This document shows positions 21,539-30,542 of a stretch of 64,000 bases of DNA, piece by piece. The position numbers and the translations under genes were made by a program. Source of the DNA: Thermosynechococcus vestitus BP-1 (GTDB lineage: Bacteria > Cyanobacteriota > Cyanobacteriia > Thermosynechococcales > Thermosynechococcaceae); NCBI RefSeq assembly GCF_000011345.1, contig NC_004113.1, positions 2,046,001-2,110,000 on the forward strand, read 5' to 3'. Every line of letters begins with the position of its first letter. Within the stretch, counting starts at the first letter, position 1. The notes beneath the pieces were generated by a model. That model was given only the letters and a program-made list of their open reading frames with translations. It searched no databases and was not told the origin of the DNA.

Positions 21539-22243
21539 GTGTTGCCTGTCGTTGTTTTACCGGGATATTTAGCGGCTGCCCCTGACTACTACCCATTGCG
21601 GGATTATCTGCGGCAGTTGGGGTTTGTGGTGGAGGTGGTCCCCCTCAGGGTACGCTCGTGGTTTCCCACATTGGGAGGGCGATCGGTGGCGCCAATTCTC
21701 GAGGCTCTGGATACCACCATTCAGAGTGTTCTCAATGAAACAGGGGCCTCTGCCGTGCATCTCATTGGTCATTCAGCGGGGGGCTGGATTAGCCGCATTT
21801 ACCTAGGGGATCAACCCTATGATGGCCAAGTTTGGGCGGGGCACCAATGGGTGCAGACGCTAATTACGTTGGGTACTCCCCATCGGAGTCAGGAGCGTTG
21901 GACGCGCCGCAATCTGGACTTTGTTAACACGACGTACCCTGGTGCCTATTACGGCCAAATTCGCTATGTGTGTCTTGCGGGCAAAGCCATCTATGGCACA
22001 TCACGGGGCTCGTTTGCCAATTGGTTTACGTATCAAAGCTATAAACTCACCTGTGGCGAGGGTGCCTGTTGGGGGGATGGGGTGACACCAGTGGCAGCAG
22101 CCCACCTCGAAGGGGCAGAGAATCTGGTCTATGAAGATGTACTCCATGCGCCTCGCAGCCGCTTGCGCGATCGCCCCGATGCCCCTTGGTACGGCTCCCC
22201 AGAGATTGTTGCTCATTGGCAGCAGTATCTCAAGGCCAGTTAG
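21539..22243 (+). CDS. alpha/beta hydrolase (lipase-like)
   Basis: The 234-residue protein has the nucleophile elbow GHSAGGW near residue 78 and begins LPVVVLPGYLAA, a classical first beta strand plus oxyanion region. The catalytic His is probably in DVLHAPRSR near the C-terminus. It starts with GTG at 21539, 5 bases after the preceding stop, so it is cotranscribed. Plant plastid and cyanobacterial relatives are acyl hydrolases; the substrate here is unknown. Confidence 0.8.
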   Translation: MLPVVVLPGYLAAAPDYYPLRDYLRQLGFVVEVVPLRVRSWFPTLGGRSVAPILEALDTTIQSVLNETGASAVHLIGHSAGGWISRIYLGDQPYDGQVWAGHQWVQTLITLGTPHRSQERWTRRNLDFVNTTYPGAYYGQIRYVCLAGKAIYGTSRGSFANWFTYQSYKLTCGEGACWGDGVTPVAAAHLEGAENLVYEDVLHAPRSRLRDRPDAPWYGSPEIVAHWQQYLKAS

Positions 22244-22881
22244 ACAGCACACCGCTCAAATTGCCAGCGGTAAACGGCCAATCCTTTATTGAGGACACAT
22301 TTTTCCCGTTCCGTCGCGACGGGCCAAGGACTCTGGGGTAACCAATCTGTACAGGTGGAGCGGAAGGCGCCATGGGCACGAAACTGTTGCACCATTGATT
22401 CAGCCACTTCAAAAACATCTGACTGAAGGACAACACGTCCACCAGCGGGCAGGAGTTCAGCAAGAGTGGCCACCAGTTCAGGGGTGACAACGCGGCGTTT
22501 ATGGTGACGGCGCTTGAACCACGGATCTGGAAACTGGATCGTGACGGTGTGCAGGGGGAGGCCACCGAGAATTTTGCTCAAGTGGACATTGGCATTGCCC
22601 CAAAGATAGTGGAGGTTCCGCAGTTGCTGGCGATCGCGCCGCTCATTGGCCGCAACAACTAACGGGTAGCGAATTTCCAGACCCAGAAAATTTTGCTCTG
22701 GGTAAAGTGCTGCCATTTCTAGCAAGAATGTCCCCCTTGCACAGCCAATATCCAGATGTAAAGGCTGCGAGGGTTGCTCGTAAATCCTTGACCAATCGGG
22801 AACAGGAATGTCTTGCTGGAATTTTTGACTGAGAGGGTTAACGTGTTGTCGCACCCGTACGACCATGGCGCGATCGCTCAT
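22240..22881 (-). CDS. trmB: tRNA (guanine-N7-)-methyltransferase
   Basis: The 213-residue protein shows the SAM-binding motif LDIGCARGTFLLEMA (around residue 42), the FLGLEIR strand and the conserved VTIQFPDPWFKRRHHKRRVV segment near residue 115. TrmB makes m7G46 in the variable loop of tRNAs. It is convergent with the hydrolase gene and overlaps its stop by 4 bases. Confidence 0.93.
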   Translation of the reverse strand: MSDRAMVVRVRQHVNPLSQKFQQDIPVPDWSRIYEQPSQPLHLDIGCARGTFLLEMAALYPEQNFLGLEIRYPLVVAANERRDRQQLRNLHYLWGNANVHLSKILGGLPLHTVTIQFPDPWFKRRHHKRRVVTPELVATLAELLPAGGRVVLQSDVFEVAESMVQQFRAHGAFRSTCTDWLPQSPWPVATEREKCVLNKGLAVYRWQFERCAV

Positions 22882-22939
22882 CCAAAACTCCCTAATGTAC
22901 TGCTGCTATAGGGTAGCTTATCTCAAGCCACCGACACCC

Positions 22940-23040
22940 CTGGTCACTGGGGTGGCTTTCATGCTTGCTGCTCATGAGTCCAGTGAGATCACTGGCGCAG
23001 AAATCAATTGTGACGGCGGTCTTCTGGCAGCACCCGCAGG
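22940..23040 (+). pseudogene. remnant of a short-chain dehydrogenase C-terminus
   Basis: The plus strand encodes VAFMLAAHESSEITGAEI followed by NCDGGLLA. This is the classical SDR C-terminal motif (VAFLAS..SSYITGxxIxVDGG). No Rossmann domain or catalytic YxxxK lies upstream, because trmB begins 60 bases away. It is therefore a decayed gene fragment. The rest of the 312-base gap between trmB and amt holds the amt terminator. Confidence 0.65.
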
Positions 23041-23094
23041 GATCCCCTGCCAGTCGATTGCGCGCCACTCTGTTGATGGTCAAAACCGGAGATT

Positions 23095-23125
23095 AAAAAA
23101 AACTGCCCTCAAACACTGAGGACAG
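23095..23125 (-). terminator. rho-independent terminator of amt
   Basis: On the minus strand CTGTCCTCA pairs with TGAGGGCAG (one mismatch, 5-base loop), followed by a run of eight T, 69 bases after the amt stop. Confidence 0.85.
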
Positions 23126-23193
23126 TAAAAACCACCTAGGGCAATGGGATCGTCCAGCGGCGGGGTACGACCCCAAACTTATTGGCGGGCGAG

Positions 23194-24639
23194 TTACTCC
23201 TTCAAGAAACCGCTGTAGGCTTCCATGCCATGCTCGCCGATGTCCAAGCCCTTGATTTCCTCTTCTTCGGAAACACGAATGCCAAGGGTTTGTTTTAAGG
23301 CCAGCCAAAAGATACTTGTGAGCAGTACAGTAAAGCCACCGATGGTCAAGATACCGATGATCTGGGCAATCAATTGAGTCACCCCGTAGCCGCTGAACAA
23401 GCCTAACTCTTTGTCAAACAAGCCAACGGCTAAGGTACCCCAAGTGCCACAGACTAAGTGGACAGAGGTGGCACCGACAGGGTCATCAATTTTGATGCGG
23501 TCAAAGAAGAGAACTGAATAGACGACAATCACGCCGCCAATGGTACCAATAATCACGGCACTCCAGTAGGACACACCTGCACAGCCTGCTGTAATGGACA
23601 CCAGGCCCGCCAGAATACCGTTGATAATCATGGAGAGGTCAGGTTTACCAATGGCTAGCCAAGCGGTAATTGTTGCCGCAACACCACCCGCTGCTGCTGC
23701 CAGGTTTGTTGTCACTGCGATGTAGGGTACAGCTTCATCCGCGGCCAGTTGAGAACCAGGGTTAAAACCAAACCAGCCGATCCACAGGATCAAACAGCCC
23801 AGCATGGCAAAGCCCATGTTATGACCGGGCAAGGCTTGGGGAGTACCGTCAGCAGCATACTTACCTATCCGTGGCCCCAGGAAAGCAGCTCCCATCAGAG
23901 CTGACCAACCGCCCACTGCGTGCACCACCGTTGAACCAGCAAAATCCTTAAAGGCAACATTTTCACCAAGGAAACCAATGCTGCTGAGGAGACCACCCCC
24001 CCAAACCCAGTGACCCGTAATCGGGTAAGAGATACCAGTGAGCAGCAGGCTGAAAATCAAAAAGTCAACAAACTTGATCCGCTCGGCCACTGCCCCAGAA
24101 ACAATGGTGGCTGCCGTTCCTGCAAAGGCAGCTTGGAACAGAAATGCGACAGAGATGGGTAAACCCTTCGGAAAGGGATTAAGGCCGTAGGTTGCAGGGT
24201 CTTCACTACTGAGGAAAAAGCCCCCCCAGCCGATAAAAGCATTACCCTCAGTACCAAACATGAAGGAGTACCCGATCGCCCAGTAGGCAAGGGTGGCCAA
24301 GGCAAAAACAATTAAGTTTTTAGCAAGAATGTTGACAGCATTTTTCTGGCGGCAGAAGCCAGTTTCCAACATGCCAAAGCCGGCATTCATGAAAATCACG
24401 AGAATTGCTGCCACCAATACCCAAATCGTATTGAGCACGCCTTGAACATCTTCAGGGGTGAGGGGTTTATCCTGGGCCTGAGCAGCCACTCCCCAAACAG
24501 CCACAATGATTAAAGCTAGGGGAATGCAGGCGACAAGAGCAGGCGATCGCCAACGGAAATTGGGCTGCCAGTCGAGGTTGAGTAACGGGCGCTTTTGCCG
24601 TCTAGCACGTTTCAGTTTTAACTTGGACATCGCTTTCAT
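23194..24639 (-). CDS. amt1: ammonium transporter (Amt family)
   Basis: The 481-residue protein has a basic N-terminus, a first hydrophobic segment ([21 protein letters not shown]) that reads as a signal peptide, then about 11 transmembrane helices. Family motifs seen are [39 protein letters not shown] and [13 protein letters not shown]. It moves ammonium into the cell across the plasma membrane. ATG 24639 was chosen over an upstream TTG. An NtcA box at 24815-24828 suggests nitrogen control, and a terminator follows the gene. Confidence 0.93.
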   Translation of the reverse strand: MKAMSKLKLKRARRQKRPLLNLDWQPNFRWRSPALVACIPLALIIVAVWGVAAQAQDKPLTPEDVQGVLNTIWVLVAAILVIFMNAGFGMLETGFCRQKNAVNILAKNLIVFALATLAYWAIGYSFMFGTEGNAFIGWGGFFLSSEDPATYGLNPFPKGLPISVAFLFQAAFAGTAATIVSGAVAERIKFVDFLIFSLLLTGISYPITGHWVWGGGLLSSIGFLGENVAFKDFAGSTVVHAVGGWSALMGAAFLGPRIGKYAADGTPQALPGHNMGFAMLGCLILWIGWFGFNPGSQLAADEAVPYIAVTTNLAAAAGGVAATITAWLAIGKPDLSMIINGILAGLVSITAGCAGVSYWSAVIIGTIGGVIVVYSVLFFDRIKIDDPVGATSVHLVCGTWGTLAVGLFDKELGLFSGYGVTQLIAQIIGILTIGGFTVLLTSIFWLALKQTLGIRVSEEEEIKGLDIGEHGMEAYSGFLKE

Positions 24640-24814
24640 TCTCAACGGTTATAACGGTTATGGACTAGAGTTGCGCATGAGTTCAGCGGAGGAGAAATCG
24701 CAGTTGGGGCACCATTGCGCCAGAACGTCATCTGGCTGCTGTTGGGCTTGAGCTAAGGGAAGCATTGACCCACGGTTAGTTTTTGATTGCACCAGTTCTC
24801 AGATTGGAAAATCT

Positions 24815-24828
24815 GTATCACGTTATAC
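24815..24828. promoter_or_regulatory. NtcA-binding site (GTA-N8-TAC)
   Basis: GTATCACGTTATAC matches the NtcA consensus GTAN8TAC exactly. It sits between the divergent amt (start 24639) and tab2 (start 24912). NtcA activates amt1 in other cyanobacteria, so amt is the likely target. No good -10 box lies at the ideal 22 bases on the amt side, so the precise promoter is unclear. Confidence 0.7.
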
Positions 24829-24911
24829 ATTTACCTTGATGACCAAAACCGCCTATCCTTAGGAAAGGCAAATCCCACGAAGTTTGCAGCTAACGTTCCT
24901 GATAGGTGTGA

Positions 24912-25775
24912 ATGGATACGATCTGGGAGTTGGATTTTTATTCCCGTCCCCTTGTGGATGAAAACAACAAGAAAATCTGGGAGCTGCTGGTTTGCGATCG
25001 CCAGCAACAATTTCAGTTCAGCAAAACCTGTGCAGGCGCTGAAGCCAATGCCCGCTGGTTAGCGGCGGCGCTTGAGGAAGCCATGGATCAATGGCGACAG
25101 CAACTGGGCCTGGCAGAGGGGGTTCAACCCCAGCGAGTGCGTTTTTTTCGCCGAGCCATGAGCAGCATTATTACGCGGGGGGGAGAAGCCGCAGGATTAG
25201 TGATGGTGCCGAGTCGGCGCACGTTTGCCCTCTATGATTGGCTGCGCGATCGTGCCACAAACTTCTATCCAACCCTACCCAACTACCAAGCCGATCTGGC
25301 AACGCCACCGCAGTTACCTCCCCCTGCACCTCAGCCTTTACCACCGGCTCTGCAGGGCGATCGCTGGCAATTGAGTGGTCTCCCTCTTGGGGAAATTAAA
25401 ACCGCTGCTGAATGGGAACTGCCCTTTGGTGAGGTACCACCACTGCCCTTTTTGACCCTCAACGACGATACGCTTCTGCCGGGGTTAATTATCTATTCGC
25501 AGCGGGCACTGCCCTTGGCGGGTTGGCTATCGGGGCTAGAGCCCGCCTCTCTCAGTTTTGAGGAGACACCGCAGCCCTTGCTGATTTTGGAAACGGGGGC
25601 CAGCGATCGCTGGATTCTCATTAGAGGCCGCAATCCTCAGATTCAGAAGGAACTGGCGGCCTTTAAGGACGCCTGCACCCAAAGCCAAGGGCTGCACTTT
25701 ATCGCAGTGAAGGAACAACCGACACAGGAGACCCTGCAGGGCTTTTGGTTGCTGCAGCAAACCCCTGAACTTTGA
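24912..25775 (+). CDS. Tab2/Atab2-like RNA-binding protein
   Basis: This 287-residue protein begins IWELDFYSRPLVDENNKKIWELLVCD and contains RVRFFRRAMSSIITRG near residue 80 and PSRRTFALYDWLRDR near residue 105, which mark the Tab2 family (DUF1092). Algal Tab2 and plant ATAB2 are needed for translation of photosystem mRNAs; cyanobacterial homologues are thought to support photosystem synthesis. It is convergent with dapB, with which it abuts. Confidence 0.85.
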   Translation: MDTIWELDFYSRPLVDENNKKIWELLVCDRQQQFQFSKTCAGAEANARWLAAALEEAMDQWRQQLGLAEGVQPQRVRFFRRAMSSIITRGGEAAGLVMVPSRRTFALYDWLRDRATNFYPTLPNYQADLATPPQLPPPAPQPLPPALQGDRWQLSGLPLGEIKTAAEWELPFGEVPPLPFLTLNDDTLLPGLIIYSQRALPLAGWLSGLEPASLSFEETPQPLLILETGASDRWILIRGRNPQIQKELAAFKDACTQSQGLHFIAVKEQPTQETLQGFWLLQQTPEL

Positions 25776-26591
25776 CTAGAGGAGCTTCTCGAGGCCATAG
25801 ATCAAACGTTTGAGTTGCCTGACCTTGCGAATGGCAAGCAGTACCCCCGGCATATAGCACTGGCGATCGCTCGTGTCATGGCGTAGGGTATAAATTTGCC
25901 CCGGTGCCCCAAAAATCACCTCCTGATGGGCAATTAATCCCGGCAGGCGAACACTGTGGATGCGAATCTCAGCCGCAGCAAAGGCGCCCCGCGCCCCCCT
26001 AAGATGTTCCGATTCCTGCACTTGGGGCGGGTTAAAGGTTTTGCCCAATTCAGCTAAACGCTGTGCGGTTTGCAGGGCAGTACCACTGGGGGCATCGGCT
26101 TTTTGATTGTGGTGGAGTTCAATGATCTCGACATGGTCAAAGTATTGGCTGGCGCGGATGGCCGCCTCCTGAAGCAGCACCATGCCAATGGAAAAGTTGG
26201 GAGCAATCACAGCTCCCATATCGGCTTTATCGGCAAACTCGGCCAGTTCCTCAATTTGTTCAGGACTCAGACCGGTTGTGCCCACCACCGGATACACCCC
26301 GTAGGCGATCGCCATGCGCACATTCTCATACACTGCTTGGGGATGGGTGAAGTCCACCATGACCACGGGTTGTTTTTCTTGGGCAGCCGCCACACACACC
26401 TCTTGCAAGCTGCCACTAATGGGAATTTCTAATGTCCCTAGCCCCAAAGCTTCGCCAATATCTTCTCCCACCTGCTTGCGATCAACGGCGGCATAAAGCG
26501 CTGTGTCGGGTGCCTGGTGTACAGCCTTAACGACTTCACGCCCCATCTTACCGAGGGCACCAACAACAATCACTGAGATAGGTGTACTCAT
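25776..26591 (-). CDS. dapB: 4-hydroxy-tetrahydrodipicolinate reductase
   Basis: The 271-residue protein starts [21 protein letters not shown], with the nucleotide-binding GxxGxMG motif at residues 10-17 and the catalytic [15 protein letters not shown] segment near residue 155. DapB reduces HTPA to tetrahydrodipicolinate in lysine and diaminopimelate synthesis. I chose ATG 26591 because the frame upstream is not conserved. Confidence 0.95.
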   Translation of the reverse strand: MSTPISVIVVGALGKMGREVVKAVHQAPDTALYAAVDRKQVGEDIGEALGLGTLEIPISGSLQEVCVAAAQEKQPVVMVDFTHPQAVYENVRMAIAYGVYPVVGTTGLSPEQIEELAEFADKADMGAVIAPNFSIGMVLLQEAAIRASQYFDHVEIIELHHNQKADAPSGTALQTAQRLAELGKTFNPPQVQESEHLRGARGAFAAAEIRIHSVRLPGLIAHQEVIFGAPGQIYTLRHDTSDRQCYMPGVLLAIRKVRQLKRLIYGLEKLL

Positions 26592-26680
26592 GCACAACTC
26601 CGACACAGACCACAGGCTAGGATAGCGCGATCGCTTAGCGATACAATAACCCAGAGGTGAAGATTTGTCCTGAAAAGCCA

Positions 26681-27112
26681 ATGTTAGTTTTTTCTTTTCC
26701 TGAGTTGGTTGAGCGCTGTCAAACTTGGACACCCAAGCGGCCTGGCTATGCCGTTTGTCCCTTGGATCACCATAACCCTGAACTGGCCTCTAGCCTCTAC
26801 CGTATCGAACCAGGACAAGCCAATTATCCCCACTATCACCATCGGGGCGATGATATTTTCCTGATTGTCTCGGGTGTGGGTGAGCTCATTACCTGCCCCA
26901 TGACGCCGCCTGCTAACTCGGTGGCTGCAACAGCGCTAAGACGCACTCCCGTAGAAACTGGCTCCTATGTCCATGTGGATGCCCAATGTCTGCATTGGCT
27001 GCGGAATTTATCCCCTGATCAGCCCTTGTATTACCTAAACATTGCACCACTGTCCCACGAGAGCGATCGTGTCGATGTAACCATTGAGGGCTGGAACGAA
27101 AAAAGTACTTAG
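26681..27112 (+). CDS. cupin-domain protein
   Basis: The 143-residue protein has the cupin metal motifs: [10 protein letters not shown] and a following glutamate-poor strand near residues 50-60, then [14 protein letters not shown] near residue 105. The conserved histidines can bind one metal. ATG 26681 ([13 protein letters not shown]) is preferred to a GTG at 26657. Function unknown; possibly a small dioxygenase or sugar-binding protein. Confidence 0.7.
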   Translation: MLVFSFPELVERCQTWTPKRPGYAVCPLDHHNPELASSLYRIEPGQANYPHYHHRGDDIFLIVSGVGELITCPMTPPANSVAATALRRTPVETGSYVHVDAQCLHWLRNLSPDQPLYYLNIAPLSHESDRVDVTIEGWNEKST

Positions 27113-27132
27113 GTCGTGGTACTCACGAGTGC

Positions 27133-27333
27133 TTATTCCTTCCTAAACTTACTGGCTGCTTCCTCAAAGGCTTTGCTCAACTCCCCCCGCGCGCTCTGAA
27201 ACCCTGCTTTGATGGACTCCCAGGCATCATCTACCGTTGCTTTGAGGGCAGCCAATGGTTGAGTGACGTCATCGCCTCTGGCCTTCAGGGCTTGAATTTT
27301 GGCTTCAATATCTGCCTTGATATCTTCACCAGC
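27133..27333 (-). pseudogene. 5'-truncated amphipathic-helix protein gene
   Basis: A 66-codon frame (AGEDIKADIEAKIQALKARG ... EEAASKFRKE stop) has an in-frame TAA at 27334-27336 immediately upstream and no ATG or GTG inside. The sequence is a typical alanine/lysine/glutamate amphipathic helix of the cyanobacterial helical stress-protein type. The 5' part is missing and AT-rich foreign-looking DNA begins there, so the gene was probably truncated by rearrangement. TTG initiation cannot be excluded. Confidence 0.6.
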
Positions 27334-27336
27334 TTA

Positions 27337-28026
27337 ATCTGTCCTTGCCTTGAGTTGGTCAAGCGATCGAACATACAACTATCCTGCCGTTTTCAAGATA
27401 AATACCTATCATTGCCCAAGAATTGCCAGATGAATGACAATCCAAGGAGGTCATATTTCGTAGAATGGGGTCAAGGGAATGGAGAGATTTTGTAAAAGTT
27501 GCTTTCATTTCTACACAAAAATAAACTAAAAATCGAAGTAATAATTAAGAAACATATCCAATCATTTTATTGTGTTTAGTGTGTCCAGGGATACAGTCAA
27601 AGAACTAAAGAGAAATCTATATTTTTGATTGGAGATTCAGGGGGATAGTCTGTATGAACAGCCCGTTTCTACCCTAGAGGGTTATCAGTGAGCCAGTTTC
27701 ACACTTCCTGGCTTCATTAACAGCTTTGACTCCCGTATTGAAGTAATGCGAAATAGGGTATACGTGAGCCAGGATTTCAGGAGTGTGGCGTGGGGAAAAG
27801 TATTTTAAGTATCTAAGGCAGAGCCCTAGGTCAGCAGCACTTGTATTTTTCAGGGGGGAATCTTTAATCATTTCTGAAATTCTGAGCTTTTTGGGGATTT
27901 TTTTTGTTAGCTTGTAGGAGCAAGCGCCTGACTGAATTCTCATCAATAAATCAAATGATCAGTCAATTCACCTGATCTACTCACTCAATTCATTCAGTGG
28001 TCATTCAGTCTTTCGAGGTAAAGAAG
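27337..28026. other. AT-rich intergenic region of about 690 bases
   Basis: Base composition is clearly more AT-rich than the surroundings (runs such as TTTTTTTTGTTAG near 27900). A minus-strand frame at 27674-27946 (90 codons, ending NEARKCETGSLITL) is the only sizeable one and I do not recognise it. GTGAGCCAG occurs at 27689 and again near 27764, and AGCCAG/CTGGCT form an inverted repeat at 27692-27714. Short ATTCA-containing repeats lie before the globin gene (27975-28012). It may be mobile-element debris and also carries the globin operon promoter. Confidence 0.4.
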
Positions 28027-28581
28027 ATGACAATTGAGCCAATCAATTTTATGGCAACAATGGTACGACGAGTCCAGTTGACCGATGAAGACAAATCGCT
28101 GTTAGCTGAAGCCGCCCCTTGGGGGAAAGAAATTGCTCCGCAAATGGCGGATACTTTTTATGACTATCTAGGCCGTGATGAAGAAATGAACGCTATCCTC
28201 AATGCCACGGAGGGGCGAATCCATCGTCTGCATCAAACCTTTGTCGACTGGTTTTATGAAATGTTCACAGGAATGGATAGTTGGGGCAAAGCCTATGCTG
28301 AGCGACGCTGGAAAATTGGTCTTGTCCATGTGCGCATTGGAATTGGCCCGCAGCACGTCGTGCCTGCAATGGCAGTTGTCGTGAATGCCGTACGCCAAAA
28401 ATTAAGGGAAGCCAACAAATCCGAAGCCCTCAGTGACGCCCTTGGCAAAATTTGCATGATTGATCTTGCCTTTATTGAGCAGGCCTACTTTGAAGTTTCT
28501 TCCCAAGCAGTCCTCAAAGAAACCGGTTGGACACAGGCACTGTTTCAGCGTCTGATTGCCACGGGTGCTGCTGCTATGTAG
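28027..28581 (+). CDS. protoglobin-like single-domain globin
   Basis: The 184-residue protein matches the sensor-globin/protoglobin fold with an N-terminal pre-helix (EPINFMATMVRRVQLTDEDKSLL). The proximal histidine is H101 in KIGLVHVRIGI, the motif specific to globin-coupled sensors. No output domain follows, so it must act through partners or bind O2/NO itself. ATG 28027 has a GAGG ribosome site. It heads a same-strand cluster with Roadblock, MglA-like, DUF4388 and hemerythrin genes. Confidence 0.85.
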   Translation: MTIEPINFMATMVRRVQLTDEDKSLLAEAAPWGKEIAPQMADTFYDYLGRDEEMNAILNATEGRIHRLHQTFVDWFYEMFTGMDSWGKAYAERRWKIGLVHVRIGIGPQHVVPAMAVVVNAVRQKLREANKSEALSDALGKICMIDLAFIEQAYFEVSSQAVLKETGWTQALFQRLIATGAAAM

Positions 28582-28582
28582 G

Positions 28583-28600
28583 TCTCCCATCAAGGGGAGC
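28583..28600 (+). other. intercistronic hairpin
   Basis: CTCCC-ATCAA-GGGGAG forms a short stem just after the globin stop. There is no T run, so it is more likely an mRNA processing or stability element than a terminator. Confidence 0.35.
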
Positions 28601-28653
28601 TAAGTGTTCAAAAGTCTGCACGAGTATTTAAAGAATTTAAAGAGGATTCAACC

Positions 28654-29049
28654 ATGCCGATTAACGCTGCAAAACTGGAAGCCACACTGCAACACTTTGT
28701 TGCCAATGCCAGTAATGTCCAAGGGGCAGCCCTTGTATCTCCTGATGGTCTGACGCTGGCCGCAACTCTGCCGGGGGGAATGGACGATGAACGGGTGGCT
28801 GCAATGTCAGCCGCAATGCTGTCCTTAGGGGAGCGGATTGGCCGAGAACTGAGTCGTGGCCAAGTGGAACGAATTTTGGTTGAGGGAAGCAATGGCTATG
28901 GCATTCTCACTAGTTGTACTGAAGATGCAGTCTTTCTGGTGCTAGCGGATGCCTCTGCCAAGTTAGGAATTATCAACCTTGAAATTAAAAATGTGTTGGC
29001 CGACCTGCAAAGCCAACTCACCGGTGTGAGTCAGCCCCTAAATGTTTAA
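28654..29049 (+). CDS. Roadblock/LC7-domain protein (MglB-like)
   Basis: The 131-residue protein has the Roadblock fold: an N-terminal helix (MPINAAKLEATLQHFVANAS), then VQGAALVSPDGLTLAATLPGG and a long helix DDERVAAMSAAMLSLGERIG. MglB-type Roadblock dimers act as GTPase-activating partners of MglA-type small GTPases, one of which is encoded 34 bases downstream. A GAGG ribosome site precedes the ATG. Probably cytosolic. Confidence 0.85.
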   Translation: MPINAAKLEATLQHFVANASNVQGAALVSPDGLTLAATLPGGMDDERVAAMSAAMLSLGERIGRELSRGQVERILVEGSNGYGILTSCTEDAVFLVLADASAKLGIINLEIKNVLADLQSQLTGVSQPLNV

Positions 29050-29083
29050 CCCCTAAAGATTCCCTAAACTCAGGTGCTCACCC

Positions 29084-29650
29084 ATGGAAATTATGCGTAT
29101 TGTCATCACAGGACCAGTGGGAGCAGGGAAATCTACCTTCATCCGCACCATTAGCGAAATTGAACCAGTGGATACGGACCGCAAGGCAACGGATGAAACT
29201 GCTGCTTTCAAAGAAAGGACAACGGTGGCGATGGATTTTGGGCGGCTTCAGTTTGGCCCCAATGTTGCCCTGCATCTGTATGGCACCCCCGGCCAAGAAC
29301 GCTTTGACTTTATGTGGGATATTCTCATTCGCAAAGCCCATGCTTTCATCCTGCTGGTGAGTTCTCACCGCCCTCAAGATTTTCGAGCAGCACGGCGGAT
29401 TTTGGCCTTTATGCGCCATCGCACAAAGATTCCCATGCTAGTGGGTCTGAGCCATGCGGATAACCCGAATGCTTGGCCTGCTGAAGAGATCGCGATCGCC
29501 CTTGGCTACCTAAGTCCCCACGGTCGCCCACCGATGCTGCCGGTCAACGCCTTGGATCGGTCTTCCGTTGCTGCTGCCATGATGGCACTCATTCAAGCCT
29601 ATGCCAGTGCCCAGTCCTCGCAATCAAACCACAGGGCACTTACCACTTAG
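29084..29650 (+). CDS. MglA-like small Ras-type GTPase
   Basis: The 188-residue protein has a P-loop GPVGAGKST near residue 10, a G3 motif YGTPGQERFDFMW near residue 65 (TPGQ is the prokaryotic MglA-type variant of DxxGQ), and LLVSSHRPQDF. The G4 motif is not a clear NKxD: SHADNPN near residue 124 stands in its place. MglA switches set polarity and control type IV pili and gliding in Myxococcus. The adjacent Roadblock gene is its expected partner. Start 29084 or the ATG 9 bases later. Confidence 0.85.
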   Translation: MEIMRIVITGPVGAGKSTFIRTISEIEPVDTDRKATDETAAFKERTTVAMDFGRLQFGPNVALHLYGTPGQERFDFMWDILIRKAHAFILLVSSHRPQDFRAARRILAFMRHRTKIPMLVGLSHADNPNAWPAEEIAIALGYLSPHGRPPMLPVNALDRSSVAAAMMALIQAYASAQSSQSNHRALTT

Positions 29651-29674
29651 AAAATCACTCATTAGGGGGAATGT

Positions 29675-30529
29675 ATGAAAATTACAGGTTATCTATCGGA
29701 ATTTTCCTTGGGGGAAATTTTCCGTTTTCTGGAGCAAGGGCAAAAAACAGGCTGCCTCTCGATTAAGCCAGTGGAAATGGCAGGGATGATGCCACTCATC
29801 CCCCTGGCGCAGGAGTACTATATTTTCTTTCGCTTAGGTCAGATTGTGGCAGCAACAACAAGCTTAGATCATCAAGGACTGCAACGGCTGATTGAGCAGC
29901 GGGGATGGCTCCGCCCCACCACGATCCAACGCCTCCTGCCCTTTTGCTCCCTCACGGGTTCCCTTGGCCTCTGCCTAAAAACACAGGGTGCCCTTGACCC
30001 CGAACAGCTTCAATTATTGTTTAAGCAGCAGGTCCTGACACCAATTCCTCACCTCTTTAGTCTCAATGAGGGCTGGTTCAAGTTTGATGCCAACCATCCG
30101 CTGCCCTTTCACGAAATGACGGGACTCAGTGCCTCACCGATGGACATTTCCTTAGCGGGTCTACGACTCCTGCGGGATTGGACAGCCTTGATGGACAAGC
30201 TGCCCTTGCCCAGTTCAGCGATCGCCAGCACAATTGAGGGTCAGCCCCCCTACCGTCTAAATCGCCATGAGTGGCAAGTGTGGGAGTACGCCAATGGCAC
30301 AATGACACTTCAGGAAATTAGCGATGCTTTGAGCTTGCCAATTCTGGAGATCCAGAAAATCTGCTTCCGCTTGATGGTGGTGGGCATTGCCGAGGAGATT
30401 GCGGGCATTAGTGTCCCTTCTGCTAGTGCTACTGAGCCTGAACCCATTGAAACAGCAGAAATCAGCACCTCCTTTTTGGAGGGACTCTTTACATTCCTAA
30501 AAACGAAAACCCAAGCGAACGCTTCCTAG
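29675..30529 (+). CDS. DUF4388 (PatA N-terminal-like) protein
   Basis: The 284-residue protein starts MKITGYLSEFSLGEIFRFLE, the hallmark of DUF4388, followed by GQKTGCLSI. Residues 60-130 resemble the second DUF4388 half (GWLRPTTIQRLLPFC). The region 185-245 (EGQPPYRLNRHEWQVWEYAN, TLQEISDAL) reads as a winged-helix-like element. DUF4388 domains are found at the N-terminus of PatA/PixG-type response regulators that control pattern and motility; no receiver domain is present here. It follows the GTPase gene by 24 bases. Confidence 0.8.
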   Translation: MKITGYLSEFSLGEIFRFLEQGQKTGCLSIKPVEMAGMMPLIPLAQEYYIFFRLGQIVAATTSLDHQGLQRLIEQRGWLRPTTIQRLLPFCSLTGSLGLCLKTQGALDPEQLQLLFKQQVLTPIPHLFSLNEGWFKFDANHPLPFHEMTGLSASPMDISLAGLRLLRDWTALMDKLPLPSSAIASTIEGQPPYRLNRHEWQVWEYANGTMTLQEISDALSLPILEIQKICFRLMVVGIAEEIAGISVPSASATEPEPIETAEISTSFLEGLFTFLKTKTQANAS

Positions 30530-30542
30530 GGAGGCAAAGGGA

